Assembly (NCBI GenBank): GCA_011321815.1
Contig: DROS01000040.1
Location: 185,270-249,269, forward strand
Length of the DNA: 64,000 bases
Reading direction: 5' to 3'
From: Gammaproteobacteria bacterium
Lineage (GTDB): Bacteria > Pseudomonadota > Gammaproteobacteria > SZUA-152
The notes under the pieces: model-generated
Seen by the model: the letters and a program-made list of their open reading frames with translations, nothing else
What the model was told of the DNA's origin: nothing
The model's database searches: none
Shown here: positions 9,342 through 19,127 of the stretch, piece by piece
Position numbering within the stretch: the stretch's first letter is position 1
How the letters are laid out: the number at the start of each line of letters is the position of its first letter
Position numbers and translations under genes: made by a program

Positions 9342-10748
9342 ATGAAGCAAACAGGTTTAATAAGACCACATCACTCAAAACTTGCCTTGTTGCATAAATT
9401 GATAGATGCAACATTGTTGTTGTTAAGTTATCTTTTGGTCGTCACCGCAGACTTGAGGCTATGGCAAGAACAAGACACGTTGACTGTTCTTATGGCTGCA
9501 ATAGTCTTTTATCTCTGTGCCTCAGCCAATGGCCTGTATCGTTCATGGAGAATTTCTTCGTTATCCAAAGAAATTTCAAAAATCCTTATTTCCTGGGTAT
9601 TGACTGCAACATTACTACTTGGCATTACACTTATAGTTGGGGTGGAAGAGTCCTATTTGAATATAAATCTGCTGGTATGGATATTATCGGTGCCCGTTGC
9701 GCTTGCCATTTCACGGGTTGTTTTGCGTTTTGTTACGCGAAATTTAAGAAAAAAAGGGTTTAATTCACGAAAAGTTGCCATTGTTGGGTGTACGCGGCTG
9801 GGGGAAGATCTGGCCAGCCACATAACGCAAAACAAATGGATGGGTTTGCGGTTCACGGGCTTTTTCGATGATCGAAAAAATAAAGACGGGCGAATAACCA
9901 ACAGTCCCCAATATGATCATATCGGAGGCCTGGACAGTCTGTTGAGTCAGGCACATAACGGCGAAGTAGACCTCATTATTATTGCACTGCCATTTCAGGC
10001 CGAAGTGCGCATCAAAGAATTCATTCTGGACTGCTCAGACACAACAACCTCAATCTACATCGCGCAGGATTTTGAATCATTTCATATGCTGCATGGAAGG
10101 TGGTCGATGTTTGGTGATGTTCCCGTGGTGAGCATTGTTGAAAGCCCGTTCTATGACATTGATGGCCTGGTGAAACGAATTGAAGATATTGTATTTGGTA
10201 CAATAATCGCCGCCGTGGCCCTGCTCCCCTGCTTATTGATCGCCCTGGCGGTGAAATTAACATCGCCGGGTCCTGTGATTTTCAAACAACGCAGGTTTGG
10301 GCTAAACGGACAGGAAATTTATGTATACAAATTCCGGACAATGTATTGTTGTGATGATGGGGAGAATGTTCAGCAGGCAACAAAGTGTGATCAGCGTATT
10401 ACCAGGGTGGGTAAAATTCTCAGACAGACATCATTGGATGAGCTCCCCCAATTAATAAATGTAATCCAAGGGAATATGTCATTAATCGGACCGCGACCAC
10501 ATGCGGTTATTCACAACCAAAAGTACAGAAAATTAATAGGATGTTATATGCTGCGCCACAAGGTCAAGCCCGGAATCACAGGCTGGGCACAGGTAAATGG
10601 CTGGCGTGGGGAAACAGACACCATTGAGAAAATGGAACAGCGGATACGTTATGATCTGGAATACATCCGCCGCTGGTCATTGTTCTTTGATGTGCGGATA
10701 TTGTGTTTGACCGTATACACAGGGTTTACAGGAAAAAACGCCTACTAA
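9342..10748 (+). CDS. WcaJ/PssY-type undecaprenyl-phosphate glucose-1-phosphate transferase
   Basis: 468 aa, full length for the polyisoprenyl-phosphate hexose-1-phosphate transferase family. Four N-terminal transmembrane helices (about 15-135) precede a CoA-binding-like Rossmann region (about 140-255), another membrane segment near 280-305, and the catalytic bacterial sugar transferase domain with KFRTMY, TSLDELPQLINVIQGNMS, LIGPRPHA and the KVKPGITGWAQVNGWRG block. It starts EPS synthesis by loading hexose-1-phosphate on undecaprenyl phosphate at the inner membrane. It is separated from the upstream run by 470 bp and so may have its own promoter. Glucose is the usual donor sugar, but galactose is possible. 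Confidence 0.9.
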   Translation: MKQTGLIRPHHSKLALLHKLIDATLLLLSYLLVVTADLRLWQEQDTLTVLMAAIVFYLCASANGLYRSWRISSLSKEISKILISWVLTATLLLGITLIVGVEESYLNINLLVWILSVPVALAISRVVLRFVTRNLRKKGFNSRKVAIVGCTRLGEDLASHITQNKWMGLRFTGFFDDRKNKDGRITNSPQYDHIGGLDSLLSQAHNGEVDLIIIALPFQAEVRIKEFILDCSDTTTSIYIAQDFESFHMLHGRWSMFGDVPVVSIVESPFYDIDGLVKRIEDIVFGTIIAAVALLPCLLIALAVKLTSPGPVIFKQRRFGLNGQEIYVYKFRTMYCCDDGENVQQATKCDQRITRVGKILRQTSLDELPQLINVIQGNMSLIGPRPHAVIHNQKYRKLIGCYMLRHKVKPGITGWAQVNGWRGETDTIEKMEQRIRYDLEYIRRWSLFFDVRILCLTVYTGFTGKNAY

Positions 10749-10753
10749 GGTAA

Positions 10754-10925
10754 GGGGTGTTAACAATCATCGTTCGTGAACGCGATGCTGGCCCTTTTCC
10801 GCGCTGGCGGCGTTGCGCTTCGTTGCAATAGTGCAAGATAGAATGACGATGACGTCTCCCACCACGCCTTGCCAGCCCGAAAAATGCCTCAGAATCGCGC
10901 TCACGAAGGTCATTGTTAACACCCC
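10754..10925. repeat. MITE-like long imperfect palindrome
   Basis: The element begins with GGGGTGTTAACAAT and ends with its exact reverse complement ATTGTTAACACCCC. The inverted similarity continues inwards (TTCGTGA then CGCGAT on the left, ATCGCG then TCACGAA on the right; further GGCTGG-type matches inside). It is about 172 bp, non-coding, and sits between two convergently transcribed genes, where it could fold into a long hairpin and act as a bidirectional terminator. It fits a non-autonomous miniature inverted-repeat element, but no second copy was found in the window. Confidence 0.65.
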
Positions 10926-11011
10926 CTAAGCCATGCCGGCGCTTCTTCGTACTCTTTTAATGCTCAAGCCTGGTAACGATGAGGATGCTTGCCAGTTACC
11001 TTGCCTGATAG

Positions 11012-12379
11012 TTACTTCAATTTAGCCAATATCTTGTTATTCACGAAGTGAGCAATTAATTTGATATCGGAGCTGCGCGGGCACAGTTCAGCAATGCTTC
11101 TGTTTACCAAGCTGAAATAGAAAGCGGCGACTGAAAAAGCATAAAACAGGTATGAGATAAATGAGGTGATGGCGGCGCCAATAGCACCATACTGAGGAAT
11201 CAAATAGATATTCAGGCCAATATTGAGTAATGCAGCGAGCACCGAACACACCGTTGCCACCCAGACCTGTTCTCTGGCATAAAGCTGGGCATCAAGTACA
11301 AAGACATAACCGCTGAATGCAATAGCCAATGCCAAAATAATAAATGGCGTAGCTGACGCGCTGTATGCTTCACCATAAACAAAGGAAATCATAAATGGCG
11401 CCAGTATGATGGCGATAAATGCCACCGAGACTGTTATCAGAAATGTTATCCGACAATAAATAATGGCAGTGTCTGTACCATCACCGCCTTCCCTGTGTTC
11501 AAGTTTGGAGATGTAGGGGAACAATACCTTCCCCGTTGATTGTGGAATAGCAATCAGCAAAAAGGCCAAAGTTGCAGCAATGCTGTATATTCCCGTTTCC
11601 GTATCATCCCTGAAATGGCGAATCATTAAAATATCTGATTGAATAATGATAAAGCCTGCAACCGCTGCAAGCACACCTTTTGCCCCAAGCTTTATACTGC
11701 TGATGAATAGTGGGAGGCTGGGTTTTAATGAAAACAATCCAAGACGTATAAGAAAAAATACGGTGATCAAACAGCTTGCTCCAATACTGATAAGCCATGA
11801 GCGATAGCTGTTCCAGACTGTTAAGCCGCTTAGAAAATAGACAAAAATCAGTGTGCCGATGAATATGAAAGGCTGGGAAAGTCTGACGATATTGTTCGCT
11901 GAAACATGATTGGTGCCTAACAGTAAGGAATGCGAGTAACCCGACAAGAAAAGAAAGAAAGTCGCTGCAATCATAATGTATATATGATTGATGGTGATAA
12001 ATTCAGAATATGAACCGAAACCAAAATTGTAATAAACGTATATAAAAATGGCGCCCCACAGGAAGCAGGAAAACAAACTAAACCATATATTGTTTGCGCA
12101 AAGGGCCTTGGATAAGCTTGGGTTTTTGGCCGAATAGTGGCTGTTGGCAATACTGAGCCCCATGTTGCCAATCAGATTCAACATTGTGGGAATAAGCAGC
12201 AGAATTGCATATTGTCCTCTTCCATCAGGTAGCAGCGTACGGGCAATAATTACCCCGGTAAGAAACTGGCACAAAAACAGAATGGCCTGAGAGGCTGTAA
12301 TCCAGACGCTTGCACGAAACACAGAAATACGGTTATTTGTCAGGATCTTCGCAAGCTTTGTTCTTAATATATTTGTCAT
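11012..12379 (-). CDS. Wzx-type polysaccharide flippase (MOP superfamily)
   Basis: 455 aa and almost entirely hydrophobic, with about 12 predicted transmembrane helices. The N-terminus, ASQAILFLCQFLTGVIIART followed by LLPDGRGQYAIL, is typical of PST/Wzx transporters of the MOP exporter superfamily. It would move the undecaprenyl-linked repeat unit from the cytoplasmic to the periplasmic face for Wzy. With the Wza-, Wzz-, Wzy- and WcaJ-like genes it completes a Wzx/Wzy-dependent pathway, although it lies on the opposite strand. The start at ATG 12379 is the first Met; no strong ribosome site is obvious. Confidence 0.85.
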   Translation of the reverse strand: MTNILRTKLAKILTNNRISVFRASVWITASQAILFLCQFLTGVIIARTLLPDGRGQYAILLLIPTMLNLIGNMGLSIANSHYSAKNPSLSKALCANNIWFSLFSCFLWGAIFIYVYYNFGFGSYSEFITINHIYIMIAATFFLFLSGYSHSLLLGTNHVSANNIVRLSQPFIFIGTLIFVYFLSGLTVWNSYRSWLISIGASCLITVFFLIRLGLFSLKPSLPLFISSIKLGAKGVLAAVAGFIIIQSDILMIRHFRDDTETGIYSIAATLAFLLIAIPQSTGKVLFPYISKLEHREGGDGTDTAIIYCRITFLITVSVAFIAIILAPFMISFVYGEAYSASATPFIILALAIAFSGYVFVLDAQLYAREQVWVATVCSVLAALLNIGLNIYLIPQYGAIGAAITSFISYLFYAFSVAAFYFSLVNRSIAELCPRSSDIKLIAHFVNNKILAKLK

Positions 12380-12564
12380 GCGTATAATTACTTGGCCAGA
12401 CCGTTTTTATCAGGACTGGGTGTTCCTCCGGACAAGCACCCCCCAACAGACTTGCCTTGACAGGCTGTCATCAGTGGTGAGGAAAAAGGTGAAGCCAGAA
12501 AGTAACCAGCCACGAAAGGAAGGCTCCATGAATGTCCGCCTGACAGGTTAGTGCGAATCATTGA

Positions 12565-14259
12565 TTAATGGTGGGTAAGCGTAATTTCAATGGCGGTTAC
12601 TGAGTGTCGCTGAAAAACGATATCAAGAAATTTTTTATCAATCGTCAGGTTTTTCTCAGTCACTTCAACGCGCGTAGAATTTAAAGCATCACCTGAGAGA
12701 ATAAATAATTTTGCGAACTTTCCATCACCCTCCCCTTTTAGATGGATTCTGGTTTTGATATCCTCGTTGATATTTCGATTGACAATAATGGCGTAAATTT
12801 TTTCTCCTTGCCTGCTGGCAACCATAGAAAGGGATGGAATATCGTTCTCAGCCGGCCAGTCAAAATAACGTTCCCACGTTATTTTGCTTGTGTTGTATTT
12901 GGGTGAATCAACTTCATAATTTACCAAACTTCCTTTCATATGTTGTGTAAACAGCTTTAGCGCAAAGAAGCCAGGCTTGCGGTAGTAATTCTCTTTCCCG
13001 GATTTTTTTTCCACACCAATGATGCCGAAATGGTTGTCGGGTTCCATAATGCCCAGTGACCATCCTGTTGCATATTCATAGTCATTCTCCAGCATATGGA
13101 TAATATAATCCGCATTATATATGGCCCCACCCAATGTTGAGGTTGGTCCACTGTATTCATCTATCGCTATCGCAATTTTGGAATCGGAGTCATGTACAAA
13201 AGAAGCATGTTTCCGGGGTACGTTATATCGTGATTTGAAAAAACTTTGCGATAAAACATATTGCCATTGCGTTGTGTTTAACGGCTTGTTTAGATCTTCT
13301 GTTCCAAGCCCCCCATATACATGAAAGGTCACAAAATCAATACTGTGTTTTATCCTGGCGAAAAGTGTCTGATTATAGTTCATCAGTTTTTTATGTTGCG
13401 TTTTCACGCTGGGCTTGAGAAATTTGTGGGGATAAGAATCATCAAGCAAATTTATACCGAGCTTTATATTGGGATTTACGGCCCTGATTCCATCTGAAAA
13501 ACGTTTTATCTGGTTAGCTATGTCTTTAATTGCCAGGTCTTCCCACATATTATTCGCCCACAGCTCGTTTCCTAATACAATATATTGAATGTCATAAGGC
13601 GCTTTGCGGCCATTTTTTGCTCTTAATTTCCCATATTCGCTATCAACCGGATCAGTAAGATATCTAACCAGCGCTACGCCACTTTCAGGATCAAGCTTGT
13701 GTTTTAAAGCGCGGAAAATACCTTGTACGTCAGTAAAAAATACAGGGATGCGAAGAGCAAAACCTGGGGTTGGCTCTAGTGATTGAAAATACTGTAGAAG
13801 GTCATCATAGTTTTTATGAGGGGGTTGGCCTCGATTATAGTATTTATCGTTCTCGATCTTTGCGAACAGTTGTTTCGCCACACCTTTACGCGGAATGTTC
13901 ATTCTCTCAAATGACTCTTGCGTGGAGAGCCGTGTTGATTTATTTCCGACACTGTCAATATAGAATGGCAGCCCCAATTGTGTATTATCAAGGGTAATGA
14001 ATGTAGGTGAAAGCTCTTCCAGTAAAAGCCGTAAATCGCGGCTTGTTAAATCCACCGGAGGGCGCCACTGCTGTCGATGCAGTTTTGCCAAAGATATACC
14101 AAACAAATTCCGATTGACCTTCTTCTTCAGGTCATTGCTGTCAATAACAATAGTCGCATTGTATTTTGGTGTGGCTGCTGCATTGAATGAAGAAATGGCA
14201 AAAACAACAGCGCATAAAACAAATTTGAAAAAACCGTGAAGTGATAATTTGAAATACAT
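12565..14259 (-). CDS. Secreted clan GH-A-like glycoside hydrolase
   Basis: 564 aa with an N-terminal signal peptide (about 1-29, ending SSFNAAA), so periplasmic or secreted. The central region looks like a TIM barrel: QYIVLGNELW places an Asn-Glu pair at about 231-232, where clan GH-A enzymes carry their acid/base, and IAIDEYSG places a Glu at about 368 in the position of the nucleophile. A beta-rich C-terminal domain follows, as in GH51/GH39/GH79-type enzymes. It is divergent and I cannot assign a family. Its position 15 bp downstream of the radical SAM gene, in the EPS locus, suggests trimming or degradation of the EPS, as for other locus-borne hydrolases. Confidence 0.7.
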   Translation of the reverse strand: MYFKLSLHGFFKFVLCAVVFAISSFNAAATPKYNATIVIDSNDLKKKVNRNLFGISLAKLHRQQWRPPVDLTSRDLRLLLEELSPTFITLDNTQLGLPFYIDSVGNKSTRLSTQESFERMNIPRKGVAKQLFAKIENDKYYNRGQPPHKNYDDLLQYFQSLEPTPGFALRIPVFFTDVQGIFRALKHKLDPESGVALVRYLTDPVDSEYGKLRAKNGRKAPYDIQYIVLGNELWANNMWEDLAIKDIANQIKRFSDGIRAVNPNIKLGINLLDDSYPHKFLKPSVKTQHKKLMNYNQTLFARIKHSIDFVTFHVYGGLGTEDLNKPLNTTQWQYVLSQSFFKSRYNVPRKHASFVHDSDSKIAIAIDEYSGPTSTLGGAIYNADYIIHMLENDYEYATGWSLGIMEPDNHFGIIGVEKKSGKENYYRKPGFFALKLFTQHMKGSLVNYEVDSPKYNTSKITWERYFDWPAENDIPSLSMVASRQGEKIYAIIVNRNINEDIKTRIHLKGEGDGKFAKLFILSGDALNSTRVEVTEKNLTIDKKFLDIVFQRHSVTAIEITLTHH

Positions 14260-14273
14260 CAGCCTGGTTATGC

Positions 14274-15407
14274 TCAGGTGTTTTCAAATTCTTTCAGGGG
14301 ATATCGTTTTTCAATTGTATCGCGGCCTCTTTCCAGTTTTCCTTTGTCTTTGTGGTCAAGGAAATTGATGCGTTCGATAATGGGGGTATCAGAAACATTG
14401 CCATAATCTATGTACTGTTCAATATGGATATCAATGCCGAGAGTCGCTTTGATCTTGTTTTTCAGCACCCATAATAGCGGTTCAAGTTTAGGTAGTTTTG
14501 GCGATAAAGAGGAACGCATGGCTGTGCGGGCAGTTGTAACCATCCAGCAGTTTTGTTTGCAATTTTCCACCTTGTATGTGATGTCATTATACTGGGAGCC
14601 TGATATTATGTCGCGCCAGTTTTGCCTCTCCAGATTACCCAGCAGCAAATCAGTCCTTACATTACATGCCCATACATCAGACCATGGGTCAATGAAGGCA
14701 AAATCGCTGCCTGCGGTGCATTTTATCAGGCGATTATGCCCAAGAATTTTCTCAATCAGGCCAAGATTAAGGTAAGCCCGAAACCAGTTTTTTACGTTAT
14801 TTGTTTTCAGCATTGAAATCACCAAACCTTCAACCTGTTTTGCCACCTGCGTGCGATCATAAAAATAGTTATCGTTTTTATAAAACTGCCATGCGTTGTG
14901 CAATGTGGATGTTGCTAATTCAAATCCTTCTTTTTGAGCAAATTCGTATATATTAACAAGCTGCTCTACATTTTCATCCTGGATCACCAGTGCGAATCCG
15001 AGGTCTGTGCCTCCGGCTTCCTTTAGCTTTCTGAGTCCTGCTGTTTTAATTGCAAAGCCATTTTTTTCACCGCGGATACGATTGCTTGTAGCGGCATCAC
15101 CTTCAAGGCTGAATCTTACCTTTATGTCCGGGTATTTCTTTATTATGGCAATTAATTTTTCAGGTCGCAGGCCGTTGGAGCTTATTTCAATGATTCTACC
15201 TTTCGGGTAAATCAAGTCGATGATTTCAGGCAGGTCTTTTCTTAGTGTTGGTTCTCCACCCGAGACGTTGATGTTATCAAACCCGTCAGGCAGTTTTTCA
15301 AGTGTTGAGAGGCGGAGCTCTTCTTTTGGCTCAGTGGGGCTTTTCCACACATAGCACATTTGGCAGCGGGAGTTGCACCTGAAGGTGGGAATGATTGTTA
15401 AGTCCAT
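14274..15407 (-). CDS. Radical SAM protein with SPASM-like C-terminal cysteines
   Basis: 377 aa. The N-terminus contains the radical SAM cluster motif C-x3-C-x2-C (residues 11, 15 and 18, CNSRCQMC), followed by NVSGGEPTLRKDLPEI, the SAM-binding GGE motif. Further cysteines near 230-290 (IKCTAGSDFAFIDPWSDVWAC, CKQNC) resemble an auxiliary-cluster SPASM/twitch region. It is transcribed with the secreted hydrolase gene downstream. Radical SAM/SPASM proteins in EPS loci are rare enough that a sugar- or peptide-modifying role is only a guess. Start ATG 15407 precedes TIIPTFRCNSRC, the usual distance to the first cysteine. Confidence 0.8.
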   Translation of the reverse strand: MDLTIIPTFRCNSRCQMCYVWKSPTEPKEELRLSTLEKLPDGFDNINVSGGEPTLRKDLPEIIDLIYPKGRIIEISSNGLRPEKLIAIIKKYPDIKVRFSLEGDAATSNRIRGEKNGFAIKTAGLRKLKEAGGTDLGFALVIQDENVEQLVNIYEFAQKEGFELATSTLHNAWQFYKNDNYFYDRTQVAKQVEGLVISMLKTNNVKNWFRAYLNLGLIEKILGHNRLIKCTAGSDFAFIDPWSDVWACNVRTDLLLGNLERQNWRDIISGSQYNDITYKVENCKQNCWMVTTARTAMRSSLSPKLPKLEPLLWVLKNKIKATLGIDIHIEQYIDYGNVSDTPIIERINFLDHKDKGKLERGRDTIEKRYPLKEFENT

Positions 15408-15742
15408 TTATTGTAATAATTTCCGATTAACCTGAAGGGGTATTAATGCCCCCAGGTGGTCCATGTCATCGAAGCCGCAGGGTATGCCTGTGGCGATTGA
15501 AATTCAGGCAAATTGCGCGCCCTTTTATTTTTATGGCAATAGTCCGTTATTTCTGACAACTGCTCCTGCGTTGTCTGAAGTGTTTGCTGTTGGTGTAATG
15601 AGATGAATATGATACATATTTAAGGGTTGCCATCAATCGCGCATCGGATGTCCATAAAAAACCAGCACAGAAGCACAATGATATTTTTTGTCTGTCCTTA
15701 AAAATGGCGCCATTGTCTCTCCGTATTGCCCGCAGCCCTCCC
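15408..15742. other. Intergenic region with a possible relic of the TATACCC repeat
   Basis: This 335-bp gap separates two minus-strand genes. No coding signal is visible. From about 15485 the stretch GTGGCGATTGAAATTCAGG, continuing into a GCGCGCCC block, resembles the left part of the repeat found at 25907 and 51731 (GTAGCGATTGAGATTCAGG ... GCACGCCC). The right half is not recognisable. It may be a degenerate copy of that element. Confidence 0.35.
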
Positions 15743-16984
15743 CTAACCGGGATTAGTTATATTGGCATTGTTGACAACATTTTCATAGATTTTTATCAGT
15801 TGTTCGTAATGGGTGGTCTGATTTAATTCGTCCTCGACAAATTGTCTGCCCGCTTTCCCCATGGCGGGAATACGCGGGCGATTGTCAAGAAACCAGGTTA
15901 TCTTGTTTCGTAAACTCTCAGTGTTTCCCGCTTCATACAGCAACCCTGTTTCCCTGTTTTTGATCAGTTCGGGGATTCCGCCAATGTTACTGCCAATAAC
16001 GGGTTTTCCCAGGGCAAACGCCTCAATCACACTGCGAGGATTGTTTTCATACCATTCAGATGGAACTACAGTGAAGAGCGCACGCTTGATCGCGCTATAT
16101 AGCTCATCCCCTTTCATATGCCCTGAAAGTTTTACATTACCCATTCCATGGGTCAGGACGTACTGCTCAAGTTCAGATTTTTGCGGGCCATCTCCGATGA
16201 TATTAAGCGTAATATCCAGGCCCTTTACGGCGTCAATTAACGTTACCAAACCCTTTTCATGGGATAATCGTCCGAAGAAGGCGATTTCCCTGCTCTCTGA
16301 ATCATAGCACGGCGTGTAAATTTCCGGATTAACGCAGTTAAAAACATGCTCGACGGGAAATGGAAGTCCCATCTCCTTAACTTTGTGCTGAAGAAACCGG
16401 CTGGGTGATATATAGCAGTCAATATTTTTATAGATGTTTAATACTTTATGATGCAAATACATCTCCACAGTATTAAGTGCGCTTTTCATTGCAGAGCCTT
16501 TCACGCATTTGCGTTTGAAGCACCAGGAAAACTGCTGATGTTCACATTTTTGGCAAGGTTGCCCGCCATCAAGCATCGCATACGAGGGGCACACCATTTT
16601 GTAGTCGCGCATAGTCATCACAGAGGGAATTTTTTCTGTTTTAAGCACGTGCAAAATAGAAGGGGATATCTGGTGGGCAAAATTGTTCAGATGGACAATG
16701 TCAGGCCTGAATTCCCTCAGTAGTTTTTTAAGTTTTTTCTTGGCCTCAAGTGAATATAGCAGTTTTCCCGCAGTCGAAAGTTGATTGACCAAACCTCCGG
16801 TTGTGCCGTAATCTATGTGGTCCACAAAGTGGCGGGACATCTCGTATTCAGGGTTATCGGGATGAGCCATACCCCAAAACTGAACATCGTGACCTCTCGC
16901 CTTAAGGATTTTTCCTGTGGTGATCGTGCTGACCGCATCCCCGCCCCGAGGGTATAAATACTTGTTTATCAGTAATACTTTCAT
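15743..16984 (-). CDS. GT4-family glycosyltransferase with cysteine cluster
   Basis: 413 aa from ATG 16984 (MKVLLINKYLYPRGG); an upstream in-frame TTG at 17029 would add 15 residues unlike the family. The GT-B architecture has a glycine-rich N-terminal loop and, in the C-terminal half, FFGRLSHEKGLVTLID and an E-rich ENNPRSVIEAFALGKPVIG segment. Between the halves is a cysteine-rich insert (about 130-155, GGQPCQKCEHQQFSWCFKRKC), as in a GT4 subgroup where the cysteines may bind metal. It is the last gene of the EPS region before aroK, and it is transcribed away from aroK. Confidence 0.87.
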   Translation of the reverse strand: MKVLLINKYLYPRGGDAVSTITTGKILKARGHDVQFWGMAHPDNPEYEMSRHFVDHIDYGTTGGLVNQLSTAGKLLYSLEAKKKLKKLLREFRPDIVHLNNFAHQISPSILHVLKTEKIPSVMTMRDYKMVCPSYAMLDGGQPCQKCEHQQFSWCFKRKCVKGSAMKSALNTVEMYLHHKVLNIYKNIDCYISPSRFLQHKVKEMGLPFPVEHVFNCVNPEIYTPCYDSESREIAFFGRLSHEKGLVTLIDAVKGLDITLNIIGDGPQKSELEQYVLTHGMGNVKLSGHMKGDELYSAIKRALFTVVPSEWYENNPRSVIEAFALGKPVIGSNIGGIPELIKNRETGLLYEAGNTESLRNKITWFLDNRPRIPAMGKAGRQFVEDELNQTTHYEQLIKIYENVVNNANITNPG

Positions 16985-17479
16985 TTTATTAAAACGCAAT
17001 AGGGCTTCTTGCAAAACGTCAGAAAGCAAGGAAAGCGAAAAAGAGGTGCTGGTTTATCGTGGGTACAATAAGCTGACGACTAAAACCAGCAGAATCAGGA
17101 GCATAGCCTAAGGTTTCACTAGCTGGGCACGGAGCAAATTATGCCATACTTGGCAGCATAGCCAAAGCGTCCTGTTTCCCGGTAAACGGAAGAAAACCAG
17201 GAGTTGTTAGGCTGGAAAAATAGGGTGTTACATGGGGCGATTCCCGGATGTCTGCATGGAGATCGTATGTGATTATACGAGTCTTCGGCGCAAAGATGGC
17301 CGATGCAAGGTCAGCCGCGCATCCGGTGGGGCAGGCTGGAAAGTGGATTCAATGCGCAGGCGGCGCTTTTGTGGCTTGGACTGAATGCCCCATTGGTCAT
17401 TCTTGCAGCAAAACCGATATAATCCCTAACATAATCGCTGTAAACAAATACTGAACACAACGACAGGTATCCAGGTAAG
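16985..17479. other. Divergent intergenic region between the EPS locus and aroK
   Basis: A 495-bp spacer between the minus-strand glycosyltransferase and plus-strand aroK. Small ORFs here have no recognisable features. In many gammaproteobacteria aroK directly follows pilMNOPQ; no pil sequence is seen here, which marks this as the junction where the EPS locus abuts the aro cluster. It must carry the aroK promoter. Confidence 0.5.
17393..17423 (+). promoter_or_regulatory. Candidate sigma70 promoter of aroK operon
   Basis: A perfect TATAAT at 17418-17423 lies 56 bp upstream of the aroK start. The best -35 match is TTGGTC at 17393-17398 with a 19-bp spacer, slightly longer than ideal. Confidence 0.45.
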
Positions 17480-17998
17480 ATGGCACAAAATATCATTTTT
17501 GTTGGTCCCATGGGAGCAGGCAAAACCACGATTGGCAAACAACTCGCCCGTCATCTGGGCCGCACCTTTTATGACAGTGACCGAGTCATTGAAGAACGCA
17601 CAGGGGCCAATATTCCACTTATTTTTGAATTGGAAGGTGAAGCAGGGTTTCGTCGCAGAGAAAAAATGGTGATTTCCGAATTGACGCAAATGCACGATAT
17701 CATCCTGGCCACGGGAGGCGGCGCGATCCTTGACCCCGAAAACCGTGACCAGATTACCCGCCAGGGTTTTGTTGTGTATCTCAATGCGCCTCTGAAGCAA
17801 TTGATTAACCGAACCTGCAAGGATAAAAGCCGCCCGTTACTGCAAACTGCCGACCCGCGTAAAAAACTGGAAGAAATTCTCGCTGTGCGTGATCCGTTGT
17901 ACCGCGAAGTCGCCGATGAAATTATTGAAACGGATAGCAGCCCGGTGCGTAATGTCGTAAAAAAGCTGGCCGACCTTGCAACCCAGCACAATCTTTAA
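17480..17998 (+). CDS. aroK: Shikimate kinase
   Basis: 172 aa, the usual length. Walker A is GPMGAGKTT at residues 9-17, and the shikimate-binding/DxD-type segment [17 protein letters not shown] and the ATGGGAIL motif follow; the lid region and RNRPLL-like KSRPLLQ are present. It phosphorylates shikimate at O3 using ATP, the fifth step of chorismate synthesis, in the cytosol. It is followed 40 bp later by aroB, the conserved arrangement in gammaproteobacteria. Confidence 0.97.
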   Translation: MAQNIIFVGPMGAGKTTIGKQLARHLGRTFYDSDRVIEERTGANIPLIFELEGEAGFRRREKMVISELTQMHDIILATGGGAILDPENRDQITRQGFVVYLNAPLKQLINRTCKDKSRPLLQTADPRKKLEEILAVRDPLYREVADEIIETDSSPVRNVVKKLADLATQHNL

Positions 17999-18038
17999 TC
18001 TGACACATCATTTAATACCGCAACATAATATCCTCACC

Positions 18039-19127
18039 ATGAAAACCCTTACTGTTAGTCTGAAAGAACGCAGCTATCCCATTCACATTGGTCAGGCGCT
18101 GCTTGGCCAGGAAAAACTGCTGGCCCCCCACATTCATGGCAGCCAGGTTTTACTGGTCAGCAATGAAATCGTAGCGCCGCTGTATCTCGAAAAAACACGC
18201 GCGGCCCTGAATGCCTGGCAATGCGAAACCGTCATCCTGCCCGATGGTGAAAAATACAAAACGCTCGACACCGCCAATCTGATTTTTGACGCCCTGTTGC
18301 AACACCGGTTTGACCGCCAGTGTACGCTCATCGCACTGGGTGGTGGCGTGGTTGGTGACATTACCGGCTTTGCTGCCGCCTGTTACCAGCGTGGAGTTAA
18401 CTTCATTCAGATACCCACCACGTTACTGGCGCAGGTGGATTCATCCGTGGGTGGGAAAACCGGCGTCAATCATCCACTGGGCAAAAATATGATTGGCGCC
18501 TTTCATCAGCCGCAATGTGTGGTAATTGATACTAATACGCTTGACACACTTGATGACCGGCAGCTCTCAGCGGGACTCGCGGAGGTGATTAAATACGGCC
18601 TGATCCAGGACGAAGACTTTTTTGTCTGGCTGGAAAGCAACATGAATAAACTGCTGCAACGCGACTCAGAAACCCTGACGCATGCCATTGAATGCTCCTG
18701 TCAGACCAAGGCTGACATCGTCGCCGCGGATGAAAAAGAAACCGGACAACGTGCATTGCTCAATCTTGGTCATACCTTTGGCCATGCCATTGAGGCAGGC
18801 ATGGGTTACGGCACCTGGCTGCATGGCGAAGCGGTGGGCACAGGCATGTTAATGGCCGCCGATCTGTCACACCGGCAAAACAATCTCAGCCAGTCTCAGC
18901 TTGAGCGCACACGGGCCCTGCTGGAAGCCGCAGGATTGCCCGTGAAAATACCCACCGAAATGAATGCAGGCCGCTTTCTGGAGCTCATGGCCGTGGACAA
19001 AAAAGTGCAGGCAGGCGTTATTCGTTTAGTGTTGTTAAACCGTATTGGTTCCAGTTACGTCAGCGATGACTACGAGCCCGCATTACTGAGAAACACACTC
19101 GATGCCTTCCATCACGCGACCAGTTGA
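18039..19127 (+). CDS. aroB: 3-dehydroquinate synthase
   Basis: 362 aa from ATG 18039 ([18 protein letters not shown]); the longer frame beginning with TTG at 17976 would overlap aroK and is not needed. NAD-binding [37 protein letters not shown] and the metal ligands in [12 protein letters not shown] and WLHGEAV are all present. It converts DAHP to 3-dehydroquinate, the second shikimate-pathway step. Its last 26 bp overlap the start of dgt, so the two are probably co-translated. Confidence 0.97.
   Translation: MKTLTVSLKERSYPIHIGQALLGQEKLLAPHIHGSQVLLVSNEIVAPLYLEKTRAALNAWQCETVILPDGEKYKTLDTANLIFDALLQHRFDRQCTLIALGGGVVGDITGFAAACYQRGVNFIQIPTTLLAQVDSSVGGKTGVNHPLGKNMIGAFHQPQCVVIDTNTLDTLDDRQLSAGLAEVIKYGLIQDEDFFVWLESNMNKLLQRDSETLTHAIECSCQTKADIVAADEKETGQRALLNLGHTFGHAIEAGMGYGTWLHGEAVGTGMLMAADLSHRQNNLSQSQLERTRALLEAAGLPVKIPTEMNAGRFLELMAVDKKVQAGVIRLVLLNRIGSSYVSDDYEPALLRNTLDAFHHATS

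Noticed and set aside
17248..17454. 68-residue ORF upstream of aroK
   Set aside because: No recognisable domain and it covers the aroK promoter region.
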